A stretch of DNA of 64,000 bases from Eretmocerus hayati (taxonomy: Eukaryota > Arthropoda > Insecta > Hymenoptera > Aphelinidae): the NCBI GenBank assembly GCA_029851415.1, contig CM056742.1, positions 158,415,121 to 158,479,120 on the forward strand. The letters are read 5' to 3'. The position numbers and the translations under genes are program-made. The notes beneath the pieces are model-generated. The model saw only the letters and a program-made list of their open reading frames with translations. It did not search any database and had not been told where the DNA came from. Every line of letters begins with the position of its first letter. The stretch's first letter is position 1. Shown one piece after another: positions 1 to 10,956 of this stretch.

Positions 1-414
1 AACGGTGGTTCCAAGTAGCCATGATGCATCGGACTTGAGATGTAAACTAGTGGAAAATGCGGAATTTCATGAAAAATGATGATAAATGGCTAATACGGAG
101 AACTCAAGCCCAGTTTCTGACGCATCCTCGCTCCCTTCAATCACTGTAATCGTGTTTTCATTACTCTAACCTAAAAATGCCGCGTTTAAATAGGATTTTA
201 GGGTTCTCGTAATGGAAAAATATATCCGCACCTCGCTTGCAAGCCCATTTTGGGCACTGGAGGACATGTCTGTCTCGCTTCGCTCGATAGACAAACTGTC
301 CTAGTGCCCAAAATCGGCTACCGCGCTCAGTACGGTAATATACTATTAGGAGGCTGTAGGAGAACCTTTAAAAAATTAGATGGGAGTGCCCGCGCACCAT
401 TTATAACGTTATGT
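1..414. repeat. Hairpin-bearing repeat at the window edge
   Basis: No gene is visible here. Positions about 235-335 form an imperfect hairpin: arms around 262-285 and 300-325 are complementary, the apex is near TCGCTTCGCTCGA, and a TAATATACTATTA-type motif follows at about 335-347. The same plan (hairpin, CG-rich apex, AATATACTATTA-type end) recurs at 19,068-19,182 and in weaker form near 20,400-20,510 and 49,429-49,529. The stretch 165-215 also resembles 20,340-20,395. I read it as part of a non-autonomous repeat; its class is unknown. Confidence 0.45.
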
Positions 415-3400
415 TCATGGAAATACTAACTTGGAGAGAATGAGGGATGTCTTTCTTAGCGTTTCCCATGCATTTTCTATCCAAACTTCAAGGCTCTTGC
501 TCCACCTGAAAAACTCGAGTTTGAGCGCGCATCGAAATTTTTTTTCATACTTTCTCCTCCAAAAACAGTGAATCCCGACTAAAGCTGAGCAATTTTTGGG
601 ATAGAAGTTTTTTGGCACACCCTGATCAACGAGGACAGCCTGGTAATCATTCGCTCGCCCCGATTCCTCCTTGAGTAGACATTCTTCCCGGATGGGAGGG
701 AAAATCCAAGTGATTCCCAAGGATGAACAGGGCCTAAGCAAGGAAGTGGAACAGGGAGAGAGGACTGGCGAAGAAAATGGAGTAATACAAATTTTCCCCT
801 GAGAGACATTGTTGAGTAATAGACGAGCGCAATGCAGGCACTATGAGCTGGTCCCAATTTCACCTAGAGTGGACATGTCCCTCGGAGAATACGAACGATG
901 TACGAGATTTTTCAGGTTCAGCGTGGCCTGATGAGCAGAATGGCACAGTGAAAGAGCGGGATGCTAAGCCAAATCGAGTAGTGAGGATTTTTCTCCCATG
1001 TAAATACAGTATTGCAAAATTGAGAAGAGCAACCCGGTCATCATCCGCTCGTCCCGAATCCTTCTTGTGTTATTTTTCCCGAATAAAATGAACGAGGCAA
1101 GTGATTTCCGAAATTGAACATGACCTAAGCAGGAGAAAGGGACAGTATCAGAGCGGTTCACCGCAGAAAATCGGGTACGAAATATTCTACTCGGAGAAAC
1201 ATTATTGAACAATCGACGAGTGCGACTGATGAGGCACCATAAGCTTGTCCCGATTCTTCCCCATATGGACAGCTCTCTCGGAGAATCCGATTGATGAATG
1301 TAATTCATCAGGCCCAGCATGGACTGAGAAGCAGGATGGGACAGTAAAAGAGTGTATTGCCGAAAAAATCGAGTCGTAGGACTTTTCTCTCATGGAGAAC
1401 CAGTATTGGGCAATCAACCATTCCAACCGAAAATTGTAGTCTCGTCCTAACTCGCCCTTGACGGGACTTCTACCTCGGAGAATCCGACCTACGTATGTAG
1501 TTTTTCATAATCTGTATGACTTGAGGAGCACGACAGGACGGTAAGAGAGCGGATTGAGGTAGAAAATTAAGTCTCACATATTTTCCTCGGAGAGTCATCA
1601 TTAAGTAATGGACGAGGGGAACTCAGGCACCATGAGCTCTTCCCAATTTTTCCCCAAGTGATTCACTTCCTTGGAGAATTCATACGATGCATGTGACTCC
1701 CCAGGTTCAGCAAGGGCTGAGAAGTAGAATGGAACACTCGAAGAGCGGATTGCCGACAAAATCGAATCGTTGGAATTTTCCTCTCATGGAGGGACAGCAT
1801 GGAGCGATCGACGATTTCAACCGGATGATGTACGCACGTCCTGAGTCTTCCGCGAAATGGTATCATTCTCGGGGTATCCGTCCAAAGCATGTGAATTTCT
1901 AGATTGATTATCGTTTGACGAGCAGAATAGAACAGTAGAAACGCGGAATGCCAGGCACAATCGAGTAGTGGCAATTTCCCTCCAATTCGAAGACAGTAGT
2001 GAAAGATCAACAAGTGCAACGCAGTAATCATTGGTCTGACCGGGTTCCTTCATGAGTGGACATTCCCCCCGGATGGTATGAATGATGCAATTGATTTCCA
2101 AGTCTGAATATAGCCTTAGCAGGAGTTCAGATTAGTGAGAGAATGGATTTCCGAGGTGAAATGGGGGGAACGAATTTTACTCGGGGGAACATCATAGAGC
2201 AGTAGATGAGTGCAATGTAGGCACTATGAGGCCGTCTCGGATATCTCTCAAGTAAATAGCTTTCTCGGGGAATCCGAAGAATGCATATGAAATTCGACGT
2301 TCTACTTGCGATCAGGAACAGAATGGAACAGTAAAAGAGCGGAATGCTGAGCTACATCGAGTACTAGAAATTTCTCTCCTACGGCAAGACAGTATTGCGT
2401 AACCAACAGGTGCAACCCGGTAATCACCCACTCCTCCTGATTTCTCGTCGAGTGGACATTTCCCTGGATGGACTGAGTGATGCGAGTGTTCCCGTAGTTT
2501 GGTCATGGCCTGAGCAGGAGAATGGAACAGTAAGAGAGCGGATTGCCGAGGAGTATCGAGTAGCGCGAGATTAGCTTGGTGAGCCACTATTCAGTAAGTG
2601 GACAACCGCATCTCGGCCACTATGAATTTCCCGAGATTCCCTCAAGTGGACACCCCCCCCCCGGATAATCCGAACGATGTATGTGATATTTCAGGCTCAG
2701 CATGGAATGAAGAGCAGGATGGAATAGTGGAAAAGCGGGTTCCCGAGTCAATCGAGTCCAGAAACATTTTCCCTTATGGAGAGACAGAATAAGGTTCTAG
2801 CGAAAAACGTCCGCTAAGGGCGCAGAAGCGTGATACATGAAATACCACTGTCCGTGTGCGTCGGTGATACCTCCCGCATACTCTCTCACCCCGACTCACA
2901 CCTGCCCACACTGACGTAAATGGACGGGCAAAATCCATGTGTTGAGGAGCTTATTGGCATCACCGCTGCCCCGGTGGACGTTTCCCTGCTATAGCCTCAT
3001 TGAGAATCCCATGATTCCAACCGAGACTGAGAGCTAACTCGTCCTGATTCTTCTTTAGAGGAAATCTTCTTTGGGGAGTCCGAGTAATGCATGTGGATTC
3101 CTAGGATGTGTATGGCCAGACAAACAAGATAGAACAGTAGAAGAACGGAATGCCGAGCAAAACCGGGTAGTGGGTTTTCTCTTCGAATGCAGAGACGGTA
3201 TTGAGAAATCAACAAGTGCAGCCTGGCAATCCAAGCATGTTCACTGGTCCCATTTTCACTTAGGGCAGACATCTTACTCGGAGAGTATGTACAATGTACG
3301 TAATCTTTCAGGCTCAGCATGGCCTGATGAGCAAAATGGAACAGTAAAAGAGCAGAATGCTGAGCCTAATCGAGTATTGAGAATTTCTCTCCCATGTAAA

Positions 3401-5345
3401 GAGTCTATTGCGGAATCGAGATGGGAAGCCCGGTCATCATCCGCTCGAAAAATCCGACCAATGCATGAAGATTACTACTTTGATCATCGCCTGACGAGCG
3501 GAATGGAATAATAGGAGCGCGGATGCCGAGCACAATCGAGTAGTGGGAATTTTCCTCCGATTCGAAGACAGTATTGAAAGTTCGACTAGTGCATCCCAGT
3601 AATATTTGGGCTGTCCAGGTTCCATCACGAGTGGATATTTCCACCGGATGGAATGAATGATGCATGTGATTTTCAAGTTTTAACATCGATGCAGCAGGAG
3701 ACCGGGTCAATGAGAGAGTGGGCTGCCGAGGAGAATCGAGGAGTGAGAGACTTTCTTGGAGAAGCATTTCTGAACAGCAGCGGACGACTGCATCCCGGAC
3801 CTTATAAGTATGTTCGGATTTTTCCTCAAGTGGTCGACTCGCCTGGATAACCGAACGATGTATGTGATATTTCAGGTTCAGCATGGACTCTTTAACAAGA
3901 TGGGACAGTGGAATAGCGGGTTCCCGAGTCAATCAAGTCGAGAAAAACTTTTGCCCGTGGAGAGACAGTATTGAGCACCCCACGATTCCTAACGAGATTG
4001 TGAGCTAGCTCGACCGGATTCTTCCTTAAATGGACATCATTTCGGGGGATTAAATAACTGCATGTGGATTCCTAGAATGAGCATAGCCTGACGAGCAGAA
4101 TAGAACAGTAAGAGAGTGGAATGCCGAACAAGAGCAAGTAGTGAGGATTCTCCTCAGATGCGAAGACAGTATTGATGAATCAACAAGCGCAACCTGGTAA
4201 TCATCCCTTCATGCCGATTCCAGCTTGATTGGACGTCCTTGCCGGATGGGATGAAAAATTCAAGAAATTCACAAGGATGAACATGGCTCCAGCAAAAGAG
4301 TGGGATAGGGAGAGACGACTGGCGAAGAAAGGAGAGTAATACAGATTTTCCTCGGAGACATGTTGTTGAGCAATAGACGAGTGCAATCCAGGCGCATTCA
4401 GCTGGTCCCGATCCTACTTACAGTGGATATCTTCCTCGGAGAATACGTACGATGTACGAAGCTTTTCAGGTTCAGCATAGCCTGACGAGCAAGATGGAAC
4501 AGTGAAAGAGCAGGATGCTGAGCCTAATCGAGTAGTGAGAATTTTTCTCCCATGTAAAGACTCTATTGCAGAATCGAAATAAGCAGCCCAGTCATCATAA
4601 GGTCGAAGAATCCGACCAATGCATAAGGATTTCTAGTTTGAGCATCGCCTGACAAGCAGAATGGAACAATAGAAGTGCGGAATGCCGAATGTAATCGAGT
4701 GGTGGAGATTCTCCTTGATCAAAGACAAATTTAAAAGATCGATAAGTACAACCCAGCAATCATTGCCATGCCCGGGTTCTTCAATGAGAGGACTTTTCCC
4801 CCGGATGGAATGAATGAAACAAGTGATTCCCAAGTTCAAATATACCCTTAGCAGGAGAACGGGGAAGTGCGAGAATGGATTCCCGGAGAAAACCGGGAGG
4901 AAGAATTTCCCTTGCTGAGACATCATCCAGTAATAGACGAGTTCAACCAAAGCCTGATAAGCTCGTCCTCAATGATCCTCGAGTGCACAGTTCACTCGGA
5001 GAACCCGAACAATGCATGTAAATTTCTACGTTCTACGCGGCCTGAGAGGCAGAATGGAAAAGTAAAAGAGCGGAATGCCGAACCGCATCGAGTAGTAGAA
5101 GCTTTCCCATCTATGGGAATACAGTATTGCGGATTCGACAAGTGCAACCCGGTCATCACCCAATCGTCCCGAATCCCTCTTAAGTGGATATCCGTCCCGG
5201 GTGGGATGAAAGATGCGAGTGATTTCGAGGGTTGAACATGGCCTAAGCAGTAGGTCCGGACACGAAGAGAGGATTGGCGAAGAGGATAGAGTGATATAAA
5301 TTTCCCTTGGGAAGAAATTCCTGAGCGATAGACGAGAGGAGCTCA
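415..5345. repeat. Diverged ~197-bp tandem repeat array, segment 1
   Basis: A core resembling GAGCAGAATGGAACAGTAAA followed by GAGCGGAATGCCGAG recurs near 931, 1140, 1332, 1527, 1719, 1918, 2115, 2312, 2515, 2709, 3118, 3322, 3490, 3700, 3890, 4092, 4290, 4483, 4650, 4850 and 5045, mostly 190-205 bp apart. Other landmarks in each unit are AATCGAGTAGTGAGAATTTT, ACAGTATTG, CTCGTCCCGATT, AAGTGGACAT and TTTCAGGTTCAGCATGGCCTGA. Units differ strongly from their neighbours but resemble units several positions away, which suggests a higher-order arrangement. About 200 bp at 2790-2990 do not fit the unit. The open frames seen here, mostly on the minus strand, shift from unit to unit because 197 is not a multiple of 3, so they are not genes. 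This looks like an old satellite. Confidence 0.85.
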
Positions 5346-6059
5346 CCCTGTTAAAAATATCTTCCAAAACTTGGATCAAAACATCCAAGTGGATCAAATC
5401 CTGGATCCAGGTTGGATCAAAAATGTAATGCTATTTGATCCAACTTTGATCAAATGTTGGATTTGGGTACCGAAATTCGTCTGCCGGACTTGCGCACTGC
5501 ACACTGTCCGAAATGTAAGTTATCGTGCGTAAGCGTTACCGTGGATGTCGTTTCCGATTTTTTTTAAAACGAATGTTCATACAGTCTAACGACTCGCTAC
5601 ATCTGTCTTGTTATCAGACAATCCAGATTATAACTCATCACATAATCTGCACTTCAAGAATTCAAGACGCCGATAAAGAAAGATCAAGCTGTTGAGGTTG
5701 TCAACATAACCTCAATTATGATAATTGATCTCATGTATCTGCTCCTTGGAGGTGGACTACGAGATTAGCAAAATTAATGATCTCATAACGTGAGTGATGA
5801 AGCGACCTAACACACAAATTTTTCCCAAAATCCTTCCGAAACAACACGCTCAATCAGAAGAACATAATGCAATATCTCATTCCAATACAGCGCATCAGGA
5901 TCGCCACGCGCAAGTGCGAGGCAGACGAATTTTGCTCCTCAAATCCAACATTTGATCAAGGTTGGATCAAAGAGCATTACATTATTTGATCAAATTGGAT
6001 CACGATTATCCAAGATTTGATCCAATTGGATCTTTCTTTGAAGATTGTTTTTAACAGGG
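5346..6059. mobile_element. 714-bp non-autonomous element with ~120-bp terminal inverted repeats
   Basis: The element starts CCCTGTTAAAAA and ends TTTTTAACAGGG. The outer ~120 bp on each side are imperfect inverted repeats and contain many copies of TTGGATCAAA or TTTGATCCAA. It interrupts one ~197-bp satellite unit. The uninterrupted version at about 1612-1640 reads GGGGAACTCAGGCACCATG, so the insertion split CTCA/GGCAC and left CA on both sides (5344-5345 and 6060-6061), a probable 2-bp target duplication. There is no internal ORF of note. I cannot assign a superfamily with confidence. Confidence 0.8.
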
Positions 6060-7165
6060 CAGGCACTATAAGCTCGTCCCAATTTTGCCTCAAGCCAAAA
6101 AGGACATCTTTCTCGGAGAAACCGATTGATGTATGAGATTTTTCAGGTTCAGCATGCCTTGATGAGCAGATCGGAACAGTGGAAGAGCGGAATGCCGAAT
6201 CTAATCGAGTAGTAAGAATTTTTCTCCCATGCAAATGACATTATGGCGAAATCGGAAGGAGCAACCCAGTCATCATCTCATCGTCCCGATCCCTTCTCGT
6301 GATGTTTCTCCCGAATAGAATAAACGAGGCAAGTGATTTTCGAAGTTGAACATGGACCAAGCAGGAGAAAGGAACAGTATGAGAACGGTTCGCCGAAGAA
6401 GTTCAATTAGTAAATATCTCCCTCGGAGAGACGTTTCCGACCGACTCAGGCCTTATAAGCTCGTCTCACAACTCTTCTTCACGTGGACAGCTCCTTTGGA
6501 GAAACTCATTAATGAATGAAATTTTTCCGGCTCAGCATGGACTGAGAAGCAGGATAGAAGAGTAAAAGAGTGCATTTCCAAAAAAATCGAACAGTGGAAG
6601 TTTTTCCCCATGGAGAGCCAGTATTGGTAAATCGACGATTCCGACAGGAAACTGTAATCTCGTCTTGACTCGCCTTTGACTCAACTCCTTCCCCACAAGA
6701 TCCAAACACTGTATGTGATTTTTCATAATCAGCATGGACCGTAGAGCAAAATAGAATACTAAAAGAGCGGTTTGCCAAGAAGATCGACTCTTTGGAATTT
6801 TCCTCTCATAGAGGGACAGTATGGAACAGTCGACGATTCCAACCGGGTAGTAAGCATATCCCGAGTCTCCCTCGAAATGATATCTCTCTCGAGAGCTCCG
6901 ACCAATGCATGCGAATTTCTAGCTTGATTACTGCCTGACGAGCGGAATAGAACAATAGGAGCATGGAATGCCGAGCCTAATCGAGTAGTGGGAATTTTCC
7001 TCCGATTCGAAGACAGTATTGAAAGATCGACTAGTGCATCCCGGTAATATCTGGCTTGTCCGGGTTCCTTCGCAAGTGGGCATTTCGCCCGGATGAAATG
7101 AATGATGCAATTGATCTCCAAGTCTGAATATAGCCTTAGCAGGAGTCCGGATAAGTGAATCGTCC
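6060..7165. repeat. Diverged ~197-bp tandem repeat array, segment 2
   Basis: Five further units (cores near 6170, 6370, 6555, 6750, 6945) continue the satellite after the inserted element. Unit by unit they parallel 900-2130, with the unit near 1527 missing here. For example, 6290-6440 matches 1050-1200, 6500-6660 matches 1290-1450, 6750-6930 matches 1720-1905, and 6945-7150 matches 1918-2125. This block-wise match is the clearest evidence for higher-order repeats. Confidence 0.85.
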
Positions 7166-8165
7166 CCTCTCAAGGCATACGGAAAATTTGCGGAAAGATC
7201 TCCGGTCGCTGGTGACGGAAATTTGGGCCGATGCATAACCTGATCATGCATGAGGTGATTGTGACTCATTTTTCCCACCCAGTCAATCGCACTCTACCAA
7301 CGGCTCGATGATACTTGAGATGAGAGAACGAGTCGATTAATTGACGGGATGTAGTCGAGCTTGCCACCGTTGGATCTCGCGACTGCCATTACCGGAGCAT
7401 TTTCGACCACAGTTGATTGGGCAATATTTGCTCAAATGCTAGATCGAAGATATCGGTCGCTAACCGTGGACTCTATTCAGGATCTCTATAAGAATGCTAA
7501 CTCACAGAGCTTACGAAAGATTTGGAAGAAGATTTCCGGTCGCTGAATATAAGATTTCGGGTTGATGCACGCCCGCGTCATGTATGAGGCGATCGTGACT
7601 CGTCTTCCTACCCCAGTGAATCCCATGCTATCATCGACTCTATGATAGTAGAGAGGAGAGCACATTAGATTCATGGACGGGAAGTAGTCGAGCTTGCTAC
7701 TGTTGGATCTCGCTATCGCCAACACCGGTACATGTTCGACCTCAGTTGATTGGGCAATGTTCTGCTTAGTTGCTAGATCGGTGAAATCGGTTGGGAACGT
7801 CTTTTTCTCTTCAGAATGCCTATGAAAGTCGTACCCTTTCAAGACTCACCGAAAATTTGCGGGAAGGTCTCCATTCGCTGGCTACGGAAATTCGGGCGGA
7901 TGCACTCCCGCATCATGCGTGAGTTGATCGTCACACATGTTTCCGACCCAGTGAATCCCATGCTACCATCGACTTGATGATACTAGAGAGGAGTGTACGA
8001 GTTGATCCATTGGCGGGAAGTCGTCGAGCTTGGTACCGTTGTATCTCGCGATTGCCGATAACGGAACTTCTTCGACTCCAGTTTTATCGGGAATGTTTCG
8101 CTTAGTTGCTAGATAGGTGAGATCGGTCGGGGTTGACTTGCTCATCGCAGAATCTTTATCATTTT
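7165..8165. repeat. Second tandem family, ~335 bp x 3
   Basis: Three consecutive copies begin near 7165, 7495 and 7832. Landmarks repeat at matching offsets: AAATTTGCGG..TCTCC.TTCGCTGG near 7186, 7516 and 7850; GTAGTCGAGCTTGCYACYGTT near 7351, 7686 and 8022; and GTTGATTGGGCAATRTT near 7415 and 7750. No relation to the 197-bp unit is apparent. The open frames inside do not keep phase between copies, so I do not call a gene. Confidence 0.8.
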
Positions 8166-8959
8166 CCCTTTACATAGTGGAATATTCTGATATTAACATT
8201 TTCGCAGCAATAGCAATTGTTTAAATACAGTGTGGTTCAACCGGCCAAAAAATCATCCTCGAAATCATTCTCCAAAAATCATGTACTCAAATAGGTTCTT
8301 GCAATCGATCAATTAAAATCGTTTTTCCATTTCAAAATATCTTAGGAAAATCTAAAATAGAATATTTTCCAAGTCATTGATCATCAGGTTGGACGGAATA
8401 ATGGCGCTACAATATTTACAAAAAATACAGGAAATTTTGCTCAAACCATTTCAAAAACAATTTTCCATTCTTGGCCAGGCTCGCAAAGTAACATTGCCTT
8501 TTTCGAGTGTGCCAAGATACTACCATCAGGGCATTGTGGGTCGAAGGATGAAGGAAGGTTCGATGAATTGATTCCCTTACTCATAATTCTACCATATCCA
8601 TCGATCCCAAAACCAAAATGTGCGAAGATCTCAAAATATACAACTACACTATGCATGTCGAGGCACATCCAGATACACTATAAACACGGTCGTATACACA
8701 GGTTCAACATATCCTGTCGAAGATTTTGCATGAAATCTTTAACAGGGTCTAGAGGTATCGCTAACTGCACTCACACGATAGCAAATTTCCCGAGACAGTT
8801 GGCCATTGAGTTCTTTCGATGCCTCCTTCAAGCAGATTCCAGATTGAGAGCTTGAGATCCAGACATTCAGAGCGCGCCAGGTTTATTACGACGAGATCGT
8901 CTCCATTGGTCCCCAACAAGACATGTGCATTGGCCTTCTTGAAGGTGTCGGAATGATAC
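8166..8959. other. Non-repetitive spacer inside the satellite block
   Basis: This stretch lacks the satellite landmarks, a recognisable transposon end and a protein match. Frames of 64-95 codons occur on both strands but overlap each other and look like chance. It is more AT-rich than its flanks from 8165 to about 8690. Confidence 0.4.
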
Positions 8960-9420
8960 TCCGGATCAAATGTCGCCCAGAGAGCAAGATGGAACAGTAA
9001 AAGGGCGAACTACCGGAAATATTCGGGTGTCGTGGATAGTGCTCCTCTGGCCCATGTACTACAGTGATGCTTGATCGCATCGACGAGGACTGCAGGACGC
9101 TCTCGATTGAACTCCAAGTGGACATGCGCAACGGCTCAGCCGGGGGGTTCGGAGCAATCTTTCGGGTGTGATAGGGCCCAAAGATCAGGATGGAATAGTG
9201 AACCGGCGGATCGTGGTGAGCAATGGCCTTAGAGGACTCACGCTCCCTGAAGATCGAGTTTTGAGAGATATACCGTTGCATCACCGAGATTCATTAGTGT
9301 ATTGATGGTTTCGGAATTCGAGTCTCTCGTCGGCTAGGCCGAGAATTTAAATGATTCTCTAGGTCAGAATTGGTCAAAGAGCAGAATCGAACAGTAAGAA
9401 GGCGAATCGCGGTAAGACTT
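8960..9420. repeat. Diverged ~197-bp repeat units, segment 3
   Basis: Satellite cores recur near 8990 (AGCAAGATGGAACAGTAAAA), 9190 (AGGATGGAATAGTGAA) and 9375 (AGCAGAATCGAACAGTAAGA), spaced about 190-200 bp. The spacing and core match the main array but the intervening sequence is more diverged. Confidence 0.7.
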
Positions 9421-9461
9421 TGCTTCTCAATGATCAGTTATCTCTCAATTTCACGGTAGCG

Positions 9462-9540
9462 GACAATTTGCTGGCCACAAGGTAAGGTGTCGGACTCTTG
9501 ATCGAAAGATCTTGGGTTCCTGTCCCAGTCTCGGCCGGAT
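9462..9540 (+). repeat. tRNA-derived sequence (SINE head or pseudo-tRNA)
   Basis: The stretch has an A-box-like TGGCCACAAGG, an anticodon-arm-like GTCGGACTCTTGATC, and a T-arm in which TTGGG pairs with CCCAG around a degenerate B-box GGTTCCTGTCC. The acceptor stem does not close convincingly. I read it as a decayed tRNA-derived element, not a working tRNA. Confidence 0.35.
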
Positions 9541-9649
9541 TTTCCGAAAACGGGGAAAGTCGTCCTCGATGTTTTCTTCGTTTTTTATTGGTCGACCCTT
9601 ATTAATAAACTCTTTGCCCATACAACTGGCTTCTTTAGTCACGATCTAG

Positions 9650-9965
9650 TAACAAATTTTGAGAAAAACATGACGAAAGATCATGACAAGGTCCCATGAC
9701 ATGCCTCAGAGCACATCAAACATTTGTGAATTCGTGACAAAAATTCATGACAAAGTCCCATGACAACTGCCCATGACATGACTCGGGCCGCGGAATATCT
9801 GGAAACTCATGACGAAAATTCATGTCAAAAGTTCATGCAGATGTTCATAAGAACGTTTCATATGTCATATCACTCCTTCCGACTCATGGCACGAATTGAC
9901 AAGTTCATTACTCATGTTTTCTAGACAGCGTGACATCATGATTTTATGTCACGCGCATTACATGA
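9650..9965. repeat. Cluster of TCATGAC-type short repeats
   Basis: The heptamer TCATGAC, its complement GTCATGA and close variants (CCATGAC, TCATGTC) occur about a dozen times in roughly 300 bp, often preceded by AAA or followed by AAA. Spacing is irregular. No ORF. A weaker echo (CATGACA, ATGACATGCC) appears at 12,225-12,280 on the far side of the copia fragment. Confidence 0.55.
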
Positions 9966-10137
9966 TTTTTTTCAATAGGGTCCATGTGAGTCAGCAGACC
10001 TTTCTTTTAGGATCGTGGTCTCGATGGATTCATTGCAGAGTGGGCCCGCTTGTGTAAAACAAGTGTGTGCGAGACGTTTGAAGCATTCCTGAACTTCGTG
10101 TTCTGAACTTTTGTCTATCCACTGCGATTGTCATTAA

Positions 10138-10295
10138 CACGTTCGCTGCGGCGGGGCCCACCGGTGGGCCCCGCGTGTCTTTCCCCCAGTGCTGAGAATT
10201 TCGGCCTTATGGGAAATAACATTGGGCGGGGCCCACCGGTGGGCCCCGCCGCATCTGGGGACAGATCACTGATTTCAGCCTCCGCAGCGAACGTG
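10138..10295. mobile_element. 158-bp piggyBac-like MITE
   Basis: The terminal inverted repeat is CACGTTCGCTGCGG (10,138-10,151), complementary to 10,282-10,295, flanked on both sides by TTAA (10,134-10,137 and 10,296-10,299). A TTAA target duplication is the hallmark of the piggyBac superfamily. Two perfect GC-rich palindromes lie inside, 24 bp at 10,151-10,174 and 26 bp at 10,225-10,250, both centred on CACCGGTG. It has no coding capacity. Confidence 0.85.
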
Positions 10296-10500
10296 TTAAT
10301 AATAACTTTTCGAGTCCAGCGGTTTCATATGGATATCAAACAAGTTGACTAGAAACAATGCTTATTCATTTCATGAACTTGGGTCAATAATTTGGACTGT
10401 CATTTGGGCCAATCATCAGAGGTAAAGACTCACTGCTTTATGATTCAAACTAACATAATTCAAGAAATATATCAAAGTTCATCATCTTCCATCTTCCCAG

Positions 10501-10805
10501 TGACTTCTAAGATGTATCTACAATTCTTTCTTGATCTCGAAGCAGGAAACTCAGATCTGCATAAGGCTGTGACTAAGGGACTAGAAGCTACTGCCTTGAG
10601 TCTTTTGAATCAAGGTGCGGACTTTACCACACAAAATAGTAGAGGTGAAACAGCTCTCCATATTGCATTTCACAAGAATTTGCCAAGAGTAGTTGAAAAA
10701 ATTCTGACTAATTATGAAAATTTTGTAAACAATGTAACGGATAACAATGGGTTGTCTTGTCTGCACATTGCTTTTTCAGTCAGAGGAAAAATTGGTATTG
10801 CTCCT
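10501..10805 (+). pseudogene. Ankyrin-repeat exon fragment
   Basis: The frame reads an ankyrin-type sequence: a first repeat with SDLHKAVTKGLEATALSLL and GADFTTQNSRGETALHIAFH, then a second with VTDNNGLSCLHIAFS. Ankyrin repeats are protein-binding helical repeats. A good acceptor (TCTTCCATCTTCCCAG) ends at 10,500, so the coding part probably starts at 10,501 as an internal exon. The ORF continues to 10,955, but after about 10,790 the ankyrin pattern stops and an unrelated GC-rich stretch begins, close to a TGTTGAG at 10,806 that could be an LTR start. I infer a host ankyrin exon, or a retroposed fragment of one, broken by the copia element. No partner exon was found. Confidence 0.5.
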
Positions 10806-10956
10806 GTTGAGTTCTCTGCGGCGGCAATAGAGACTCCAGCACTTTTGTATCCAAGCGCTGTCACGTGGCGCCCCCAAGCCGTAGCGACTCTTACTACTGC
10901 GCTATCGTTTTTCTCTCGCCGCTTCAGGCTCGTTTTCTTTCAACCAGCTCGGTGAC
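10806..10956 (+). mobile_element. Possible copia LTR fragment
   Basis: A GC-richer stretch begins TGTTGAG, a common copia LTR start, and leads directly into the integrase frame. Only one copy is seen, so terminal repetition cannot be shown. The gag and protease regions expected between an LTR and the integrase are absent. Confidence 0.3.

Noticed and set aside
415..5397. Many 60-175-codon frames, chiefly on the minus strand, with repeated peptide motifs such as LLFHSARQAM and RRKIPTTRL
   Set aside because: They come from the ~197-bp satellite. The unit length is not a multiple of 3, the same motif appears in different frames from unit to unit, and the frames break at unit borders.
7361..8145. 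Frames of 60-118 codons within the 335-bp triplication
   Set aside because: They are not kept in all three copies and have no recognisable domain.
9465..9660. Minus-strand 63-codon frame over the tRNA-like block
   Set aside because: It overlaps the tRNA-derived sequence and has no protein features.
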